Shown here: positions 7,748 through 16,422 of the stretch, piece after piece
Layout: every line of letters begins with the position of its first letter
Numbering within the stretch: position 1 is the first letter of the stretch
Source: Streptosporangium sp040640155
GTDB lineage: Bacteria; Actinomycetota; Actinomycetes; Streptosporangiales; Streptosporangiaceae
Direction of reading: 5' to 3'
Length of the DNA stretch: 64,000 nucleotides
Assembly (NCBI RefSeq): GCF_040640155.1
Contig: NZ_JBFABE010000021.1
Coordinates: 1 to 64,000 of the forward strand
Made by a program: the position numbers and the translations under genes
The notes under the pieces: model-generated
What the model was told of the DNA's origin: nothing
What the model saw: only the letters and a program-made list of their open reading frames with translations
The model's database searches: none

Positions 7748-9780
7748 GGCTCCTCCCCGCGGACCACGGCCAGCACGGCGTCCATGGCGACCGCCTGGCC
7801 CGCGCGGACCCGCAGTTCGTCCACGACCCCGTCGATCGGCGCCGTCACGGTGTGCTCCATCTTCATCGCCTCCACGATGAGCAGCGGCTGTCCCTGGGCG
7901 ACCCGGTCCCCCGGCCCGGCCTTGACCACCAGGACGGTGCCCGGCATGGGGCTGCGGACCTGCCCGTCCCCGGCGCCGCCCGCGCCCGCCCGGTCGGCGG
8001 GGTCACCCAGGTGGCGGCGGGTGAGGGCCCAGGCGTCGCCGTCGCGGGCGAGCCAGACCGTGTCGCCGTCCAGGGCGGCGGCGTAGCGCCTGGCGGTCCC
8101 GCCGACGGTGACGATCACGTCCTCCCCGGCGTCGTCCAGCCGTGCCCGTACGGTCACCTGCCCTGCCTCGCCACCGGGCCGTGGGGCCCCGGTGGCGGCG
8201 CCGGAGGCCGAGGACCCCGCGTCGGGGGCGGGCGTCTCGCCGCCGGGCAGCCGGATCTCCGCCCCGGTGCCGGGCAGGCCGCGGACGCGGAGCTCGTGGA
8301 CGCCGTCGCGGCTCTCCAGCCGGTGGACGGTCCACGCCGCCTCGCCCAGCCGCCAGCCGTCGGGGATCTCCCACGGGTCGGCCGGCGCCGCGGGGACGTG
8401 CTCGCGGTGCAGCAGGAGCGCGGCGGCGGCCAGGACGTCGGCGGGGACGCCCCCGGCGGGGATCAGCTCGTCCAGGTGCCGTTCGACGAGGCCGGTGTCC
8501 AGGTCCCCGGCGACCACCGCGGGGTGGCCGAGCAGCGCCCGCAGGAAGGCGACGTTGGTGGGCACCCCGAGCACCGCCGTGGCCGCGAGCGCCCCGTCCA
8601 GCCTGCGCAGGGCGCTCGCCCGGTCCCTGCCCCAGGCGATGACCTTCGACAGCATCGGGTCGTAGTCGCTGCCGACCACGCCGCCGGCCACCAGGCCGGA
8701 GTCGACGCGCACGCCGCTCGGCTCGCGCAGCGCCAGCACCCGGCCGCCGGTCGGCAGGAAGCCCCGGGAGGGGTCCTCGGCGTAGACGCGGGCCTCCACG
8801 GCGTGGCCGGTGAGCTGGACCCGGTCCTGGGTGATCGGGAGCGGCTCTCCCGCGGCGACCCTGAGCTGGAGCTCGACCAGGTCCAGCCCGGTGACCAGCT
8901 CGGTGACAGGGTGCTCGACCTGCAGCCGGGTGTTCATCTCCATGAAGTAGTAGTCGCCGGTGGAGCCCTGGACGATGAACTCGACCGTCCCGGCGCCGGT
9001 GTAGCCGACCGACCGGGCGGCCTCGACCGCGGCGGCGCCCATGGCGGCCCTGGCCTCGGCGTCCAGCAGCGGGGACGGCGCCTCCTCGACGATCTTCTGG
9101 TGGCGGCGCTGGAGGCTGCACTCGCGCTCGCCCAGGTGGACGACGCCGCCGTGCGCGTCGGCCATCACCTGGATCTCGATGTGCCGGGGGTTCTCCACGA
9201 ACCGCTCGATCAGCAGGGTGGAGTCGCCGAACGCGGCAGCGGCCGTACGGCGGGCCGAGGCCAGCGCGTCGGGCAGCTCGCCGGCGGAGCGGACCAGCAC
9301 CATGCCCTTGCCGCCGCCGCCCGCCGAGGGCTTGATCAGGGCGGGGAACCCGACCCGGGCGGCGGCCTCGGCCAGGTCGTCGTCGGGCTCGGCGCCGCCG
9401 GGCACGACCGGGACGCCGGCGGCGGAGACGGTCGCCTTGGCCCGGATCTTGTCGCCCATCGCCTCCACCGCCTCCGGCGGCGGGCCGACGAAGACCAGCC
9501 CGGCCCCGGCGCAGCGCCGGGCGAAGCCGGCGTTCTCGGCGAGGAAGCCGTAGCCGGGGTGGACGGCCTGGGCCCCGGTGGCGGCCGCGGCGGCGAGGAT
9601 GGCGTCGATGTCGAGGTAGCCGCCGGGCAGGCGTACCGCGACGTCGGCCTCGCGGACGTGCGGCGCCGCGGCGTCGGCGTCGCTGTGCACGGCGACCGAG
9701 CGGATGCCCAGCTTCCTGAGGGTGCGGGTGATCCGCAGGGCGATCTCGCCGCGGTTGGCGACGAGCACGGTGTCGAACAT
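7744..9780 (-). CDS. Acyl-CoA carboxylase alpha subunit, biotin carboxylase plus BCCP (methylcrotonyl-CoA type)
   Basis: The 678-residue protein starts VLVANRGEIALRI, typical of biotin carboxylases. It has the ATP-grasp region with the glycine loop KPSAGGGGKGMV, the MEMNTRLQVEHPVTE motif that holds catalytic residues, and a C-terminal biotinyl domain with the VEAMKMEHT lysine target. A variable linker separates the two. Together with the carboxyltransferase just upstream it should carboxylate 3-methylcrotonyl-CoA to 3-methylglutaconyl-CoA; a propionyl- or geranyl-CoA specificity cannot be excluded from sequence alone. I chose ATG 9780 because homologues begin at this MFDTVL and GGAG is nine bases upstream. 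An in-frame ATG at 9816 would add 12 residues and begin eight bases after the preceding stop. Confidence 0.93.
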   Translation of the reverse strand: MFDTVLVANRGEIALRITRTLRKLGIRSVAVHSDADAAAPHVREADVAVRLPGGYLDIDAILAAAAATGAQAVHPGYGFLAENAGFARRCAGAGLVFVGPPPEAVEAMGDKIRAKATVSAAGVPVVPGGAEPDDDLAEAAARVGFPALIKPSAGGGGKGMVLVRSAGELPDALASARRTAAAAFGDSTLLIERFVENPRHIEIQVMADAHGGVVHLGERECSLQRRHQKIVEEAPSPLLDAEARAAMGAAAVEAARSVGYTGAGTVEFIVQGSTGDYYFMEMNTRLQVEHPVTELVTGLDLVELQLRVAAGEPLPITQDRVQLTGHAVEARVYAEDPSRGFLPTGGRVLALREPSGVRVDSGLVAGGVVGSDYDPMLSKVIAWGRDRASALRRLDGALAATAVLGVPTNVAFLRALLGHPAVVAGDLDTGLVERHLDELIPAGGVPADVLAAAALLLHREHVPAAPADPWEIPDGWRLGEAAWTVHRLESRDGVHELRVRGLPGTGAEIRLPGGETPAPDAGSSASGAATGAPRPGGEAGQVTVRARLDDAGEDVIVTVGGTARRYAAALDGDTVWLARDGDAWALTRRHLGDPADRAGAGGAGDGQVRSPMPGTVLVVKAGPGDRVAQGQPLLIVEAMKMEHTVTAPIDGVVDELRVRAGQAVAMDAVLAVVRGEEP

Positions 9781-9824
9781 CCGGCGAGGCTCCGAGGGGT
9801 CCGAGGGGTGGGTCATGGTCGCGG

Positions 9825-11393
9825 TCACATCCGGAAGACGCCGTAGCCGACGGGGTCGAGGGGGGCGTTGGCCGAGGCGGACAGGGCCAGGCCCAGGACG
9901 GTGCGGGTGTCGAGGGGGTCGATGACCCCGTCGTCCCAGAGCCGGGCGGTGGAGTAGTAGGGGTTGCCCTGCTCCTCGTACTGCGCGCGGATGGCGTCGG
10001 GGTCGGCGTCGCCCACGGTGGACAGCACGTTGGCGGCCTGCTCGCCGCCCATCACCGAGATGCGCGCGTTCGGCCACATCCACATGAAGCGGGGCGAGTA
10101 GGCCCGCCCGGCCATCGCGTAGTTGCCGGCGCCGAACGAGCCGCCGACGACCACGGTGAACTTGGGCACCCGGGCGCAGGCGACGGCGGTGACCATCTTC
10201 GCGCCGTGCTTGGCGATGCCGCCCGCCTCGTACGCCTTGCCGACCATGAACCCGCTGATGTTCTGCAGGAACAGCAACGGGACGGAGCGCCGGTCGCACA
10301 GCTCGACGAAGTGGGCGCCCTTCATGGCGGACTCGGCGAACAGGATGCCGTTGTTGGCGACGATCCCGACGGGGTGGCCGTGGACGCGGGCGAAGCCGGT
10401 GACGAGCGTGCTGCCGTACTCGGCCTTGAACTCGCCGAACCGGCTGCCGTCGACGACGCGGGCGATGACCTCGCGGACGTCGTAGGGCGTGCGGGTGTCG
10501 GCGGGGACGATGCCGTACAGGTCGCGGGGGTCGTGCGCGGGCTCCTCGGGCGCGGCGCGCTCCCACGGGGAGGGGGTGCGCGGCCCGAGGGTGGAGACGA
10601 TGTCGCGGACGATCCGCAGCGCGTGGCGGTCGTCGTCGGCGAGGTGGTCGGTGACGCCGCTGACCCGGGCGTGCAGGTCGCCGCCGCCCAGTTCCTCGGC
10701 GCTGACCTCCTCGCCGGTGGCGGCCTTCACCAGCGGCGGCCCGCCCAGGAAGATCGTGCCCTGGTTGCGGACGATCACCGCCTCGTCGCTCATCGCCGGG
10801 ACGTAGGCGCCGCCCGCGGTGCAGGAGCCGAGGACCGCGGCGATCTGCGGGATGCCGCGCGCCGACATGGTCGCCTGGTTGTAGAAGATCCGCCCGAAGT
10901 GCTCGCGGTCGGGGAAGACCTCGTCCTGGCGGGGCAGGAAGGCGCCGCCGGAGTCGACGAGGTAGACGCACGGCAGGTTGTTGTGGAGGGCGACCTCCTG
11001 GGCCCGCAGGTGCTTCTTGACGGTCATCGGGTAGTAGGTGCCGCCCTTGACGGTGGCGTCGTTGGCGACCACCACGCACTCGCGGCCCGAGACGCGGCCC
11101 ACGCCGGTGATGATCCCGGCGGCGGGGGCCTGGTCCCCGTACATCCCGCCCGCGGCGAGCTGGGAGAGCTCCAGGAAGCGCGAGCCGGGGTCGAGCAGGG
11201 AGTCGACGCGGTCGCGGGGCAGCAGCTTGCCGCGGGAGACGTGCCGGGCGCGCGCCTTCTCCGAGCCGCCGAGCGCCGCGAGGGCGAGGCGCTCCCTGAG
11301 CTCGGCCACGAGGCGCTCGTTGACCTCGGCGTTGCGCTTGAAGCCCTCACCGCCCGGGTCGCAGGTGCTCCGCAGCACCGGCCAGCCACTCAT
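9825..11393 (-). CDS. Acyl-CoA carboxylase beta subunit, carboxyltransferase (methylcrotonyl-CoA type)
   Basis: The 522-residue protein is a two-domain crotonase-fold carboxyltransferase. It has the N-terminal RGKLLPRDRVDSLLDPGS segment, the acyl-CoA oxyanion glycines near YLVDSGGAFLP, and the C-terminal half with GSFGAGNYAMAGRAYSPRF and WPNARISVMGGEQAA, which match MccB/AccD1 proteins more than AccD5-type propionyl-CoA subunits. It transfers the carboxyl group from biotin to the acyl-CoA. ATG 11393 has a GGGAGG site upstream and is the first gene of the leftward leucine-degradation operon. The 182 bases between this start and the divergent TetR gene contain the candidate operator at 11547-11566. 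Confidence 0.93.
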   Translation of the reverse strand: MSGWPVLRSTCDPGGEGFKRNAEVNERLVAELRERLALAALGGSEKARARHVSRGKLLPRDRVDSLLDPGSRFLELSQLAAGGMYGDQAPAAGIITGVGRVSGRECVVVANDATVKGGTYYPMTVKKHLRAQEVALHNNLPCVYLVDSGGAFLPRQDEVFPDREHFGRIFYNQATMSARGIPQIAAVLGSCTAGGAYVPAMSDEAVIVRNQGTIFLGGPPLVKAATGEEVSAEELGGGDLHARVSGVTDHLADDDRHALRIVRDIVSTLGPRTPSPWERAAPEEPAHDPRDLYGIVPADTRTPYDVREVIARVVDGSRFGEFKAEYGSTLVTGFARVHGHPVGIVANNGILFAESAMKGAHFVELCDRRSVPLLFLQNISGFMVGKAYEAGGIAKHGAKMVTAVACARVPKFTVVVGGSFGAGNYAMAGRAYSPRFMWMWPNARISVMGGEQAANVLSTVGDADPDAIRAQYEEQGNPYYSTARLWDDGVIDPLDTRTVLGLALSASANAPLDPVGYGVFRM

Positions 11394-11546
11394 CCGAGCC
11401 TCCCTCGTCCGGCTTCGTCGCCGCTGTGTCGTCGTCGTGTCCGCCGTAGCCGTGATCCCCGCCGTGGCCGCCGCCGTGGCCCCTGTCGTCGCCGTGATCG
11501 CCGGTCGCCCGTCCGAGGTCCGGTGACCGGCGCCTTCACGGCCGAT

Positions 11547-11566
11547 GTTAGTCATCATTAACGTTA
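11547..11566. promoter_or_regulatory. Candidate TetR operator between regulator and carboxylase operon
   Basis: GTTA at 11547-11550 and TAAC at 11559-11562 form an inverted repeat, and TAACGTTA at 11559-11566 is an 8-bp palindrome. The pattern lies ten bases before the TetR start in an AT-rich island in otherwise GC-rich DNA, where autoregulation and control of the divergent operon would meet. The link to the TetR protein is inferred from position only. Confidence 0.4.
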
Positions 11567-11575
11567 CCGTCTACC

Positions 11576-12175
11576 ATGCGAGAGATGACGACCGATCGGA
11601 CCCCCACCCGCGTCCGCGGCTCGCGGCGCGGGGAGATCCTCGACGCCGCGGCCGGGCTGTTCGCGGCGCGCGGCTTCCACGGCGTCTCGATCGAGGACAT
11701 CGGCGCCGCCGTCGGCACCTCCGGCCCCGCCCTCTACCGGCACTTCAGCGGCAAGGAGGCACTGCTCGCGGAGATGCTGCTGGACGTCAGCGAACGCCTG
11801 CACACCTCGGGAGCGCGCCGGGTGACCGAGGCCGCCGACGCCGACGAGGCGCTGGACTCCCTGCTCGCCTGCCAGATCGAGTTCGCGCTGAACCATCCGG
11901 CGCTGATCACGGTGCACGACAGGGAACTGGGCAACGTCCCCGAGCCGGCGCGCCGGCGGATCCGCAGGCTCCAGCGGCTCTACGTCGAGGAGTGGGTGAC
12001 CGTGCTGAGCGAGCTCTACCCCGGCCGCTCCCAGGCCGGGCTGCGCGCCGCCACGCACGCCGTCTTCGGGCTGCTCAACTCCACCCCGCACAGCGCCGGC
12101 GAACTGCCTCCCGCGGTGATGGCGGACCTGCTGCGCGGCATGGCCCGCGCGGCGCTGGCCGCCCCCGAGGGTTAG
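11576..12175 (+). CDS. TetR-family regulator of the leucine/acyl-CoA operon
   Basis: The 199-residue protein has an N-terminal TetR helix-turn-helix (GEILDAAAGLFAARGF, then IEDIGAAVGTSGPALYRHF) and an all-helical ligand domain. It is divergent from the acyl-CoA carboxylase operon with a 182-bp shared region, so it most likely represses that operon and itself and responds to an acyl-CoA or related intermediate; this is the usual role of such neighbours but is not shown here. There is no clear Shine-Dalgarno site before ATG 11576, and ATG 11585 is an alternative start. The stop codon lies inside an inverted repeat, GTTAG (12171-12175) and CTAAC (12182-12186), whose half-sites resemble those of the candidate upstream operator. 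Confidence 0.9.
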   Translation: MREMTTDRTPTRVRGSRRGEILDAAAGLFAARGFHGVSIEDIGAAVGTSGPALYRHFSGKEALLAEMLLDVSERLHTSGARRVTEAADADEALDSLLACQIEFALNHPALITVHDRELGNVPEPARRRIRRLQRLYVEEWVTVLSELYPGRSQAGLRAATHAVFGLLNSTPHSAGELPPAVMADLLRGMARAALAAPEG

Positions 12176-12639
12176 GAACCGCTAACTCCGTGGGGGCCGC
12201 CGGAGAGGCGCCGGACGCCGGTCCCGTGCCGGGCGGTGCCCGGAACCCGCTCCGCGACCGGGCGCTCTCCCCGGCCTCCAGGTGGGACACGAGTTCCTCC
12301 CGTGACCTTCGGCGGCCGGCAGCGGGACCGCGGCGGCGCGCCCGCCCGGCGATCGCGGTCGTCCGGCACCCGCCCGCGGTGCCGTTCCCGCCGGTCCTCG
12401 CCGCCGCGACCGTCGTCCCGGTGATCGCCGGCATCCTCGTCGGACGCGGCGGGGCGACGTCGCGCCACCCCGCCTGCCGGTGGTGACGGGATGCCCGGCG
12501 ACAAATCATCGAATGTGACAATTCGCGATAAAAGACAAATTGCCATAAAAGCATGTCGTGGGAATCGGTCGACCGGCCTCGGGACATCAAAGATGCGAAG
12601 GTTCGGGACGGCGTCTCCCGATGAGGACATAATCGGGTT
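12176..12639. other. Intergenic region upstream of the fused E1 gene
   Basis: No gene is supported. The first half is ordinary GC-rich spacer beginning with the GTTAG/CTAAC inverted repeat. From about 12500 to 12610 the composition drops sharply to AT-rich sequence (for example ATAAAAGACAAATTGCCATA), which probably holds the promoter and regulatory sites of the E1 gene. Confidence 0.5.
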
Positions 12640-14856
12640 GTGGCGCGCGACACTGTTGAGACCCGTTTCACCGAGGCCGTGGCCGCCCTGCGCCCCGGGG
12701 CACCGCGCGATCCCGGTCTGCCCGTACGGGAGGGCACGGCCCTGACCGGCGCCCGCTGCCGGGAGTTGTTCGAGTTCCAGCTCGGCAGCAGGCTGCTGGA
12801 CGTCACGGCCCGCTGGCTGCGCGAGCAGGGCCAGGGGTTCTACACCATCGGCTCGGCCGGGCACGAGGGCAACGCCGCGGTCGCCGCCGCGCTGCGCACC
12901 ACCGATCCCGCCCTGCTGCACTACCGCTCCGGCGCCTTCTACCTCGCCCGCTCGGCGATGGCCGGAAGGCTGCCCGAGGAGGGGCTGCGCGACGTGCTGC
13001 TCGGCCTGACCGCCTCGGCCGAGGAGCCGATGGCGGGCGGGCGGCACAAGGTCTTCGGCCACCCCGACCTGGCGGTGATCCCGCAGACCTCCACGATCGC
13101 CAGCCACCTGCCGCGCGCGGTGGGCGTGGCCTTCGCCATCGAACGTGCCCGCCAGCTCGGCCTGCCGGGACGGTGGCCGGCCGACGCGATCGCCGTGTGC
13201 AGCCTCGGCGACGCCTCGATGAACCACGCCAGCGCGTTGACCGGCATCAACACCGCCGCCTACGGCGCGTACCAGAGACTGGCGCTGCCGGTGCTGTTCG
13301 TCTGCGAGGACAACGGGCTGGGGGTGAGCGTGCGCACCCCGGAGGGCTGGGTCCAGGCCGCCCGCCACCCGGCGATCGAGTACTTCGAGGCCGACGGCTG
13401 CGACCTGGCCGACGTCCACGACGTCGCCCTGGCCGCGGTGGACCACGTACGCCGGACCCGCTCCCCCGCCCTGCTGCGCGTCGCCACCGTCCGGCTGATG
13501 GGCCACGCCGGCTCGGACGTGGAGCTGTCGTACCGGAACAAGCGGGAGATCGACGCCGACCTGGCGCGCGACCCGCTCGTCATCACCGCCGGGCTGCTCG
13601 TCGCGGCGGGGCTGGCCACCCCCGACGAGCTGCTGCTCCACTACGAGACGACCCGCGAGCACCTGTTCAAGATGGCCATGGAGAGCTCGCGGCGCCCGCG
13701 CCTGACCTCCGCCGCCGACATCGTCGCGCCGCTGGCCCCGCGCACCCCCTCGGCCGTCGCCGCGACGAGCGCGACGGCCGCGGCACCGGAGGCCAGGGAG
13801 AGGGCGTTCGGCGGCAGGCTCCCCGAGCAGGAGGGGCCGCTGACCTTCTCCCAGACGGTCAACCGCACCCTCGTCGACACGCTGACGGCCCACCCCGACA
13901 CGCTGGTCTTCGGGGAGGACGTGGCGCGCAAGGGCGGTGTCTACGGCGTCACCCGCGGCCTGCAGAAGCGCTTCGGGCTCGGCCGGGTCTTCGACACCCA
14001 CCTCGACGAGCAGGCGGTGCTCGGCCTGGCGCTCGGGTCGGGGGTCTCCGGCCTGCTGCCGGTGCCCGAGATCCAGTACCTGGCCTACCTGCACAACGCC
14101 CTGGACCAGATCCGCGGCGAGGCCGCGACCCTCTCGTTCTTCTCACGCGGCGCCTTCCGCAACCCGATGGTGGTGCGGGTCGCCTCGTACGCCTACCAGA
14201 AGGGGTTCGGCGGCCACTTCCACAACGACAACTCCGTGGCCGCGCTGCGCGACATCCCCGGTCTGGTGGTGGCCTCCCCGGCCCGCCCCGACGACGCCGC
14301 CTCGATGCTGCGCACCTGCCTGGCCGCCGCCCGCGCCGACGGCAGCGTCTGCGTCTTCCTGGAACCCATCGCCCTGTACAACACCCGCGACATGTTCGAG
14401 GACGGCGACGGCGGATGGCTCTCCTCCTACGTCCCCCCGGCCCGCTGGGCGGAGACGCACGTCCCGATCGGCCGCGCCCGCAGCTACGGTGACGGCCGCG
14501 ACCTGACGATCATCACCTTCGGCAACGGCCTGCGGATGAGCCTGCGCGCCGCGGTCAGGCTCACCGCCGAGGGGTACGGCTGCCGGGTCCTGGACCTGCG
14601 CTGGCTCTCCCCCCTGCCGGTGGAGGATCTGATGCGGGCCGCCGACCTGACGGGCAGGGTACTGATCGCCGACGAGACCCGCCGCACCGGAGGCGTCTCG
14701 GAGGGCATCGTCGCCGAGCTGCTCGACGCGGGGTTCACCGGCAGGATCGCCCGGGTGACCTCCTGTGACAGCTTCGTCCCGCTGGGAGAGGCCGCCGGGC
14801 ACGTGCTGCTGTCGGAGGACGAGATCGAGACGGCCGCCCGCAAGCTGCTCGGCTGA
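12640..14856 (+). CDS. Fused alpha-beta 2-oxoacid dehydrogenase E1 (branched-chain 2-oxoacid dehydrogenase type)
   Basis: The 738-residue protein joins both halves of an E1 decarboxylase that are usually two genes. Residues 1-360 are the alpha part with YTIGSAGHEGNAAVAAAL and a TPP-binding GDASMNH...N motif. A 40-residue Ala/Thr-rich linker follows. Residues 400-735 are the beta part with VFGEDVARKGGVYGVT, PEIQYLAYLHNALDQ and a transketolase C-terminal domain ending DETRRTGG. It decarboxylates a 2-oxoacid on TPP and transfers the acyl group to lipoyl-E2. Its position beside the isovaleryl-CoA genes suggests branched-chain 2-oxoacids, feeding isovaleryl-CoA into that operon. No E2 or E3 gene is in the window. 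The start is GTG 12640 with GAGGA about a dozen bases upstream. Confidence 0.88.
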   Translation: MARDTVETRFTEAVAALRPGAPRDPGLPVREGTALTGARCRELFEFQLGSRLLDVTARWLREQGQGFYTIGSAGHEGNAAVAAALRTTDPALLHYRSGAFYLARSAMAGRLPEEGLRDVLLGLTASAEEPMAGGRHKVFGHPDLAVIPQTSTIASHLPRAVGVAFAIERARQLGLPGRWPADAIAVCSLGDASMNHASALTGINTAAYGAYQRLALPVLFVCEDNGLGVSVRTPEGWVQAARHPAIEYFEADGCDLADVHDVALAAVDHVRRTRSPALLRVATVRLMGHAGSDVELSYRNKREIDADLARDPLVITAGLLVAAGLATPDELLLHYETTREHLFKMAMESSRRPRLTSAADIVAPLAPRTPSAVAATSATAAAPEARERAFGGRLPEQEGPLTFSQTVNRTLVDTLTAHPDTLVFGEDVARKGGVYGVTRGLQKRFGLGRVFDTHLDEQAVLGLALGSGVSGLLPVPEIQYLAYLHNALDQIRGEAATLSFFSRGAFRNPMVVRVASYAYQKGFGGHFHNDNSVAALRDIPGLVVASPARPDDAASMLRTCLAAARADGSVCVFLEPIALYNTRDMFEDGDGGWLSSYVPPARWAETHVPIGRARSYGDGRDLTIITFGNGLRMSLRAAVRLTAEGYGCRVLDLRWLSPLPVEDLMRAADLTGRVLIADETRRTGGVSEGIVAELLDAGFTGRIARVTSCDSFVPLGEAAGHVLLSEDEIETAARKLLG

Positions 14857-15088
14857 TCCACCCGTCCATCCGACCGATCGACCGCCCGGCCGCCCGCGAG
14901 CCGCCCGGCCGGCCCGCGCACGGGGCCGTCGGAGCCGCTCCGGCCTCCCGATCGGAATCTCGGCCGGGATCTCCGAAAACCACCCCGCCGCACTCGCGGA
15001 ACGTGTTCAATCCATAACGCGTCGTTACGGAGCATGGCCCTGATCCGGCGACGGTCATCCCTCCATATCCCCCTGATCAGGAGGTAAC

Positions 15089-15544
15089 ATGCCCGACGTG
15101 GCGATCAAAAGCACCGGTCAGCGCGTGGCGGACCTGGAGGCGTGGGCCTTCCGGACGGGTTCCGACCTGGCCGACATCAAGGAGACCCTGAGCGATCTTC
15201 CCACGATCATCCGCGAGGAGGTCATGACGTACACCTCGCCGATGTTCGAAGAGATCATGAACAGGATGGCCACCAGGGAGGATCTCTCCGCGCTGTCCGT
15301 CAAGGTCGACGGCCTGGAGGCCAAGGTCGACGGCCTGGAGGTCCGCATGGGCGCCATGGAAGGACGCATGGACTCCATGGAGGGCGCCATGAGCTCCATG
15401 AACGCCCGGATGGACACCCTGCAGGGCGACATCACGTCCATGCAGGGCGACATCACGTCCATGCAGGGCGACATGGCCTCCGTGAACACGCGAATGGACT
15501 CCATGGAGGGCAAGCTGGACCTGATCCTGACCAGGCTCGGCTGA
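15089..15544 (+). CDS. Small coiled-coil protein with tandem 21-bp repeats
   Basis: The start is ATG 15089 with a perfect AGGAGG site seven bases upstream. The 151-residue protein has a short N-terminal region and then, from about residue 68, an uninterrupted series of heptad units such as VDGLEAK, MGAMEGR, LQGDITS and MQGDITS, predicting a long parallel coiled coil with Leu/Met/Val in core positions. The DNA shows nearly exact 21-bp (seven-codon) repeats at about 15301-15345 and 15421-15475, so the coil has grown by recent in-frame duplication. I do not recognise a family. It could be a scaffold or a tethering or oligomerisation factor; it has no signal peptide or membrane segment. Confidence 0.8.
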   Translation: MPDVAIKSTGQRVADLEAWAFRTGSDLADIKETLSDLPTIIREEVMTYTSPMFEEIMNRMATREDLSALSVKVDGLEAKVDGLEVRMGAMEGRMDSMEGAMSSMNARMDTLQGDITSMQGDITSMQGDMASVNTRMDSMEGKLDLILTRLG

Positions 15545-15779
15545 TCGGACGGCCGGGTCCCGCGGTCCGTGGGACCCGGTCTCCGGGCGGACCCCGCTGT
15601 GGTGGCAGCCCCACCGGCCGGGATGTCAGACGGCGGGGAACCGGTGGCGCGACCGGCCCCGGGAGCCCGCCGACGCCGGTCGCGACGCGCCCCCTGTCCC
15701 GGAAGCACGCGTCGAGCGACGCCGGTTCGTCGTGGGAAGCGCCTACGAGCCCTCGTGACGGCGTTCGCGACCCACGGAA

Positions 15780-15803
15780 GACTGTCAGGGTACCCTGACA
15801 GTC
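15780..15803. promoter_or_regulatory. Perfect 24-bp palindrome abutting a start codon
   Basis: The half-site GACTGTCAGGGT is followed directly by its exact reverse complement, ACCCTGACAGTC, with no spacer. The last base (15803) is next to ATG 15804. A perfect 24-bp palindrome is far beyond chance expectation in 64 kb. It has no loop, so it suits a dimeric DNA-binding protein better than an RNA hairpin. It leaves no room for a Shine-Dalgarno site, so the downstream gene is probably leaderless and a bound repressor would cover its transcription start. Confidence 0.75.
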
Positions 15804-16280
15804 ATGACGTTCGCGTTCCCGGACATTCCCGACCACGAGGGGTTCGCCGCCCCGGTGCTCCCCACCGGCGAGGTGGCCGCGTCCGCCAGCGCCTTCACCA
15901 GGACCTTCGTCGGCTACCAAGCCGCGTGTTCCTGCGGCTGGAACGATCGGCGCCGCTTCCCAGCCACGCCGGAAGGGGCCAAGGAGACCGAGTACCGGTG
16001 GTGGAGCCGGCACGCCGCCCCGCTGAGCGCCGCCGCACCGCCTGCCGAGCTGGTGGTGAAGGCGAACCTCCTGTGCGAACGGATCGCCGGTCTGGCCGCC
16101 GAGCGTCCGCTCGCCGCCCTCACCCTGCTGTCCCGGCTGGAGAACCTGCAGCGCGCCCTGCTCGACCAGGCCGTCACCGGGGCGCGGGAGGCCGGTGCCT
16201 CCTGGGCACAGGTCGGGGAGGCGATGGGGATCTCCAGGCAGAGCGCTCACGAGCGTTTCAGGACGCACGCGAACTCATGA
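15804..16280 (+). CDS. Hypothetical protein with C-terminal helix-turn-helix-like segment
   Basis: The 158-residue protein is not one I can name. Its N-terminal half contains a CSCGW motif and several aromatic residues; the C-terminal half is helical and ends with SWAQVGEAMGISRQSAHERF, which reads like a helix-turn-helix seen in many small actinomycete regulators. The start codon follows a perfect 24-bp palindrome without any ribosome-binding site, implying leaderless translation and suggesting autoregulation through that palindrome. The next gene (16423) also has a WADIARVTDSDEPTVRRDYR segment of similar shape, so the two may be related regulators. The function is unknown; DNA binding is inferred only from the C-terminal motif. 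Confidence 0.75.
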   Translation: MTFAFPDIPDHEGFAAPVLPTGEVAASASAFTRTFVGYQAACSCGWNDRRRFPATPEGAKETEYRWWSRHAAPLSAAAPPAELVVKANLLCERIAGLAAERPLAALTLLSRLENLQRALLDQAVTGAREAGASWAQVGEAMGISRQSAHERFRTHANS

Positions 16281-16422
16281 CCCGGCTCGCCGGGCACCTT
16301 CCGGTTCATCGGTCGCGAGCGCCGTCCGTCGCGGTCCCGCGGACATCGGGCGGACGGCTCCTTCGGCGAGGAACGGAAACGGCCGGAACCCCATGATCGC
16401 CAACCCCCTTGGAGAAGTCGTC

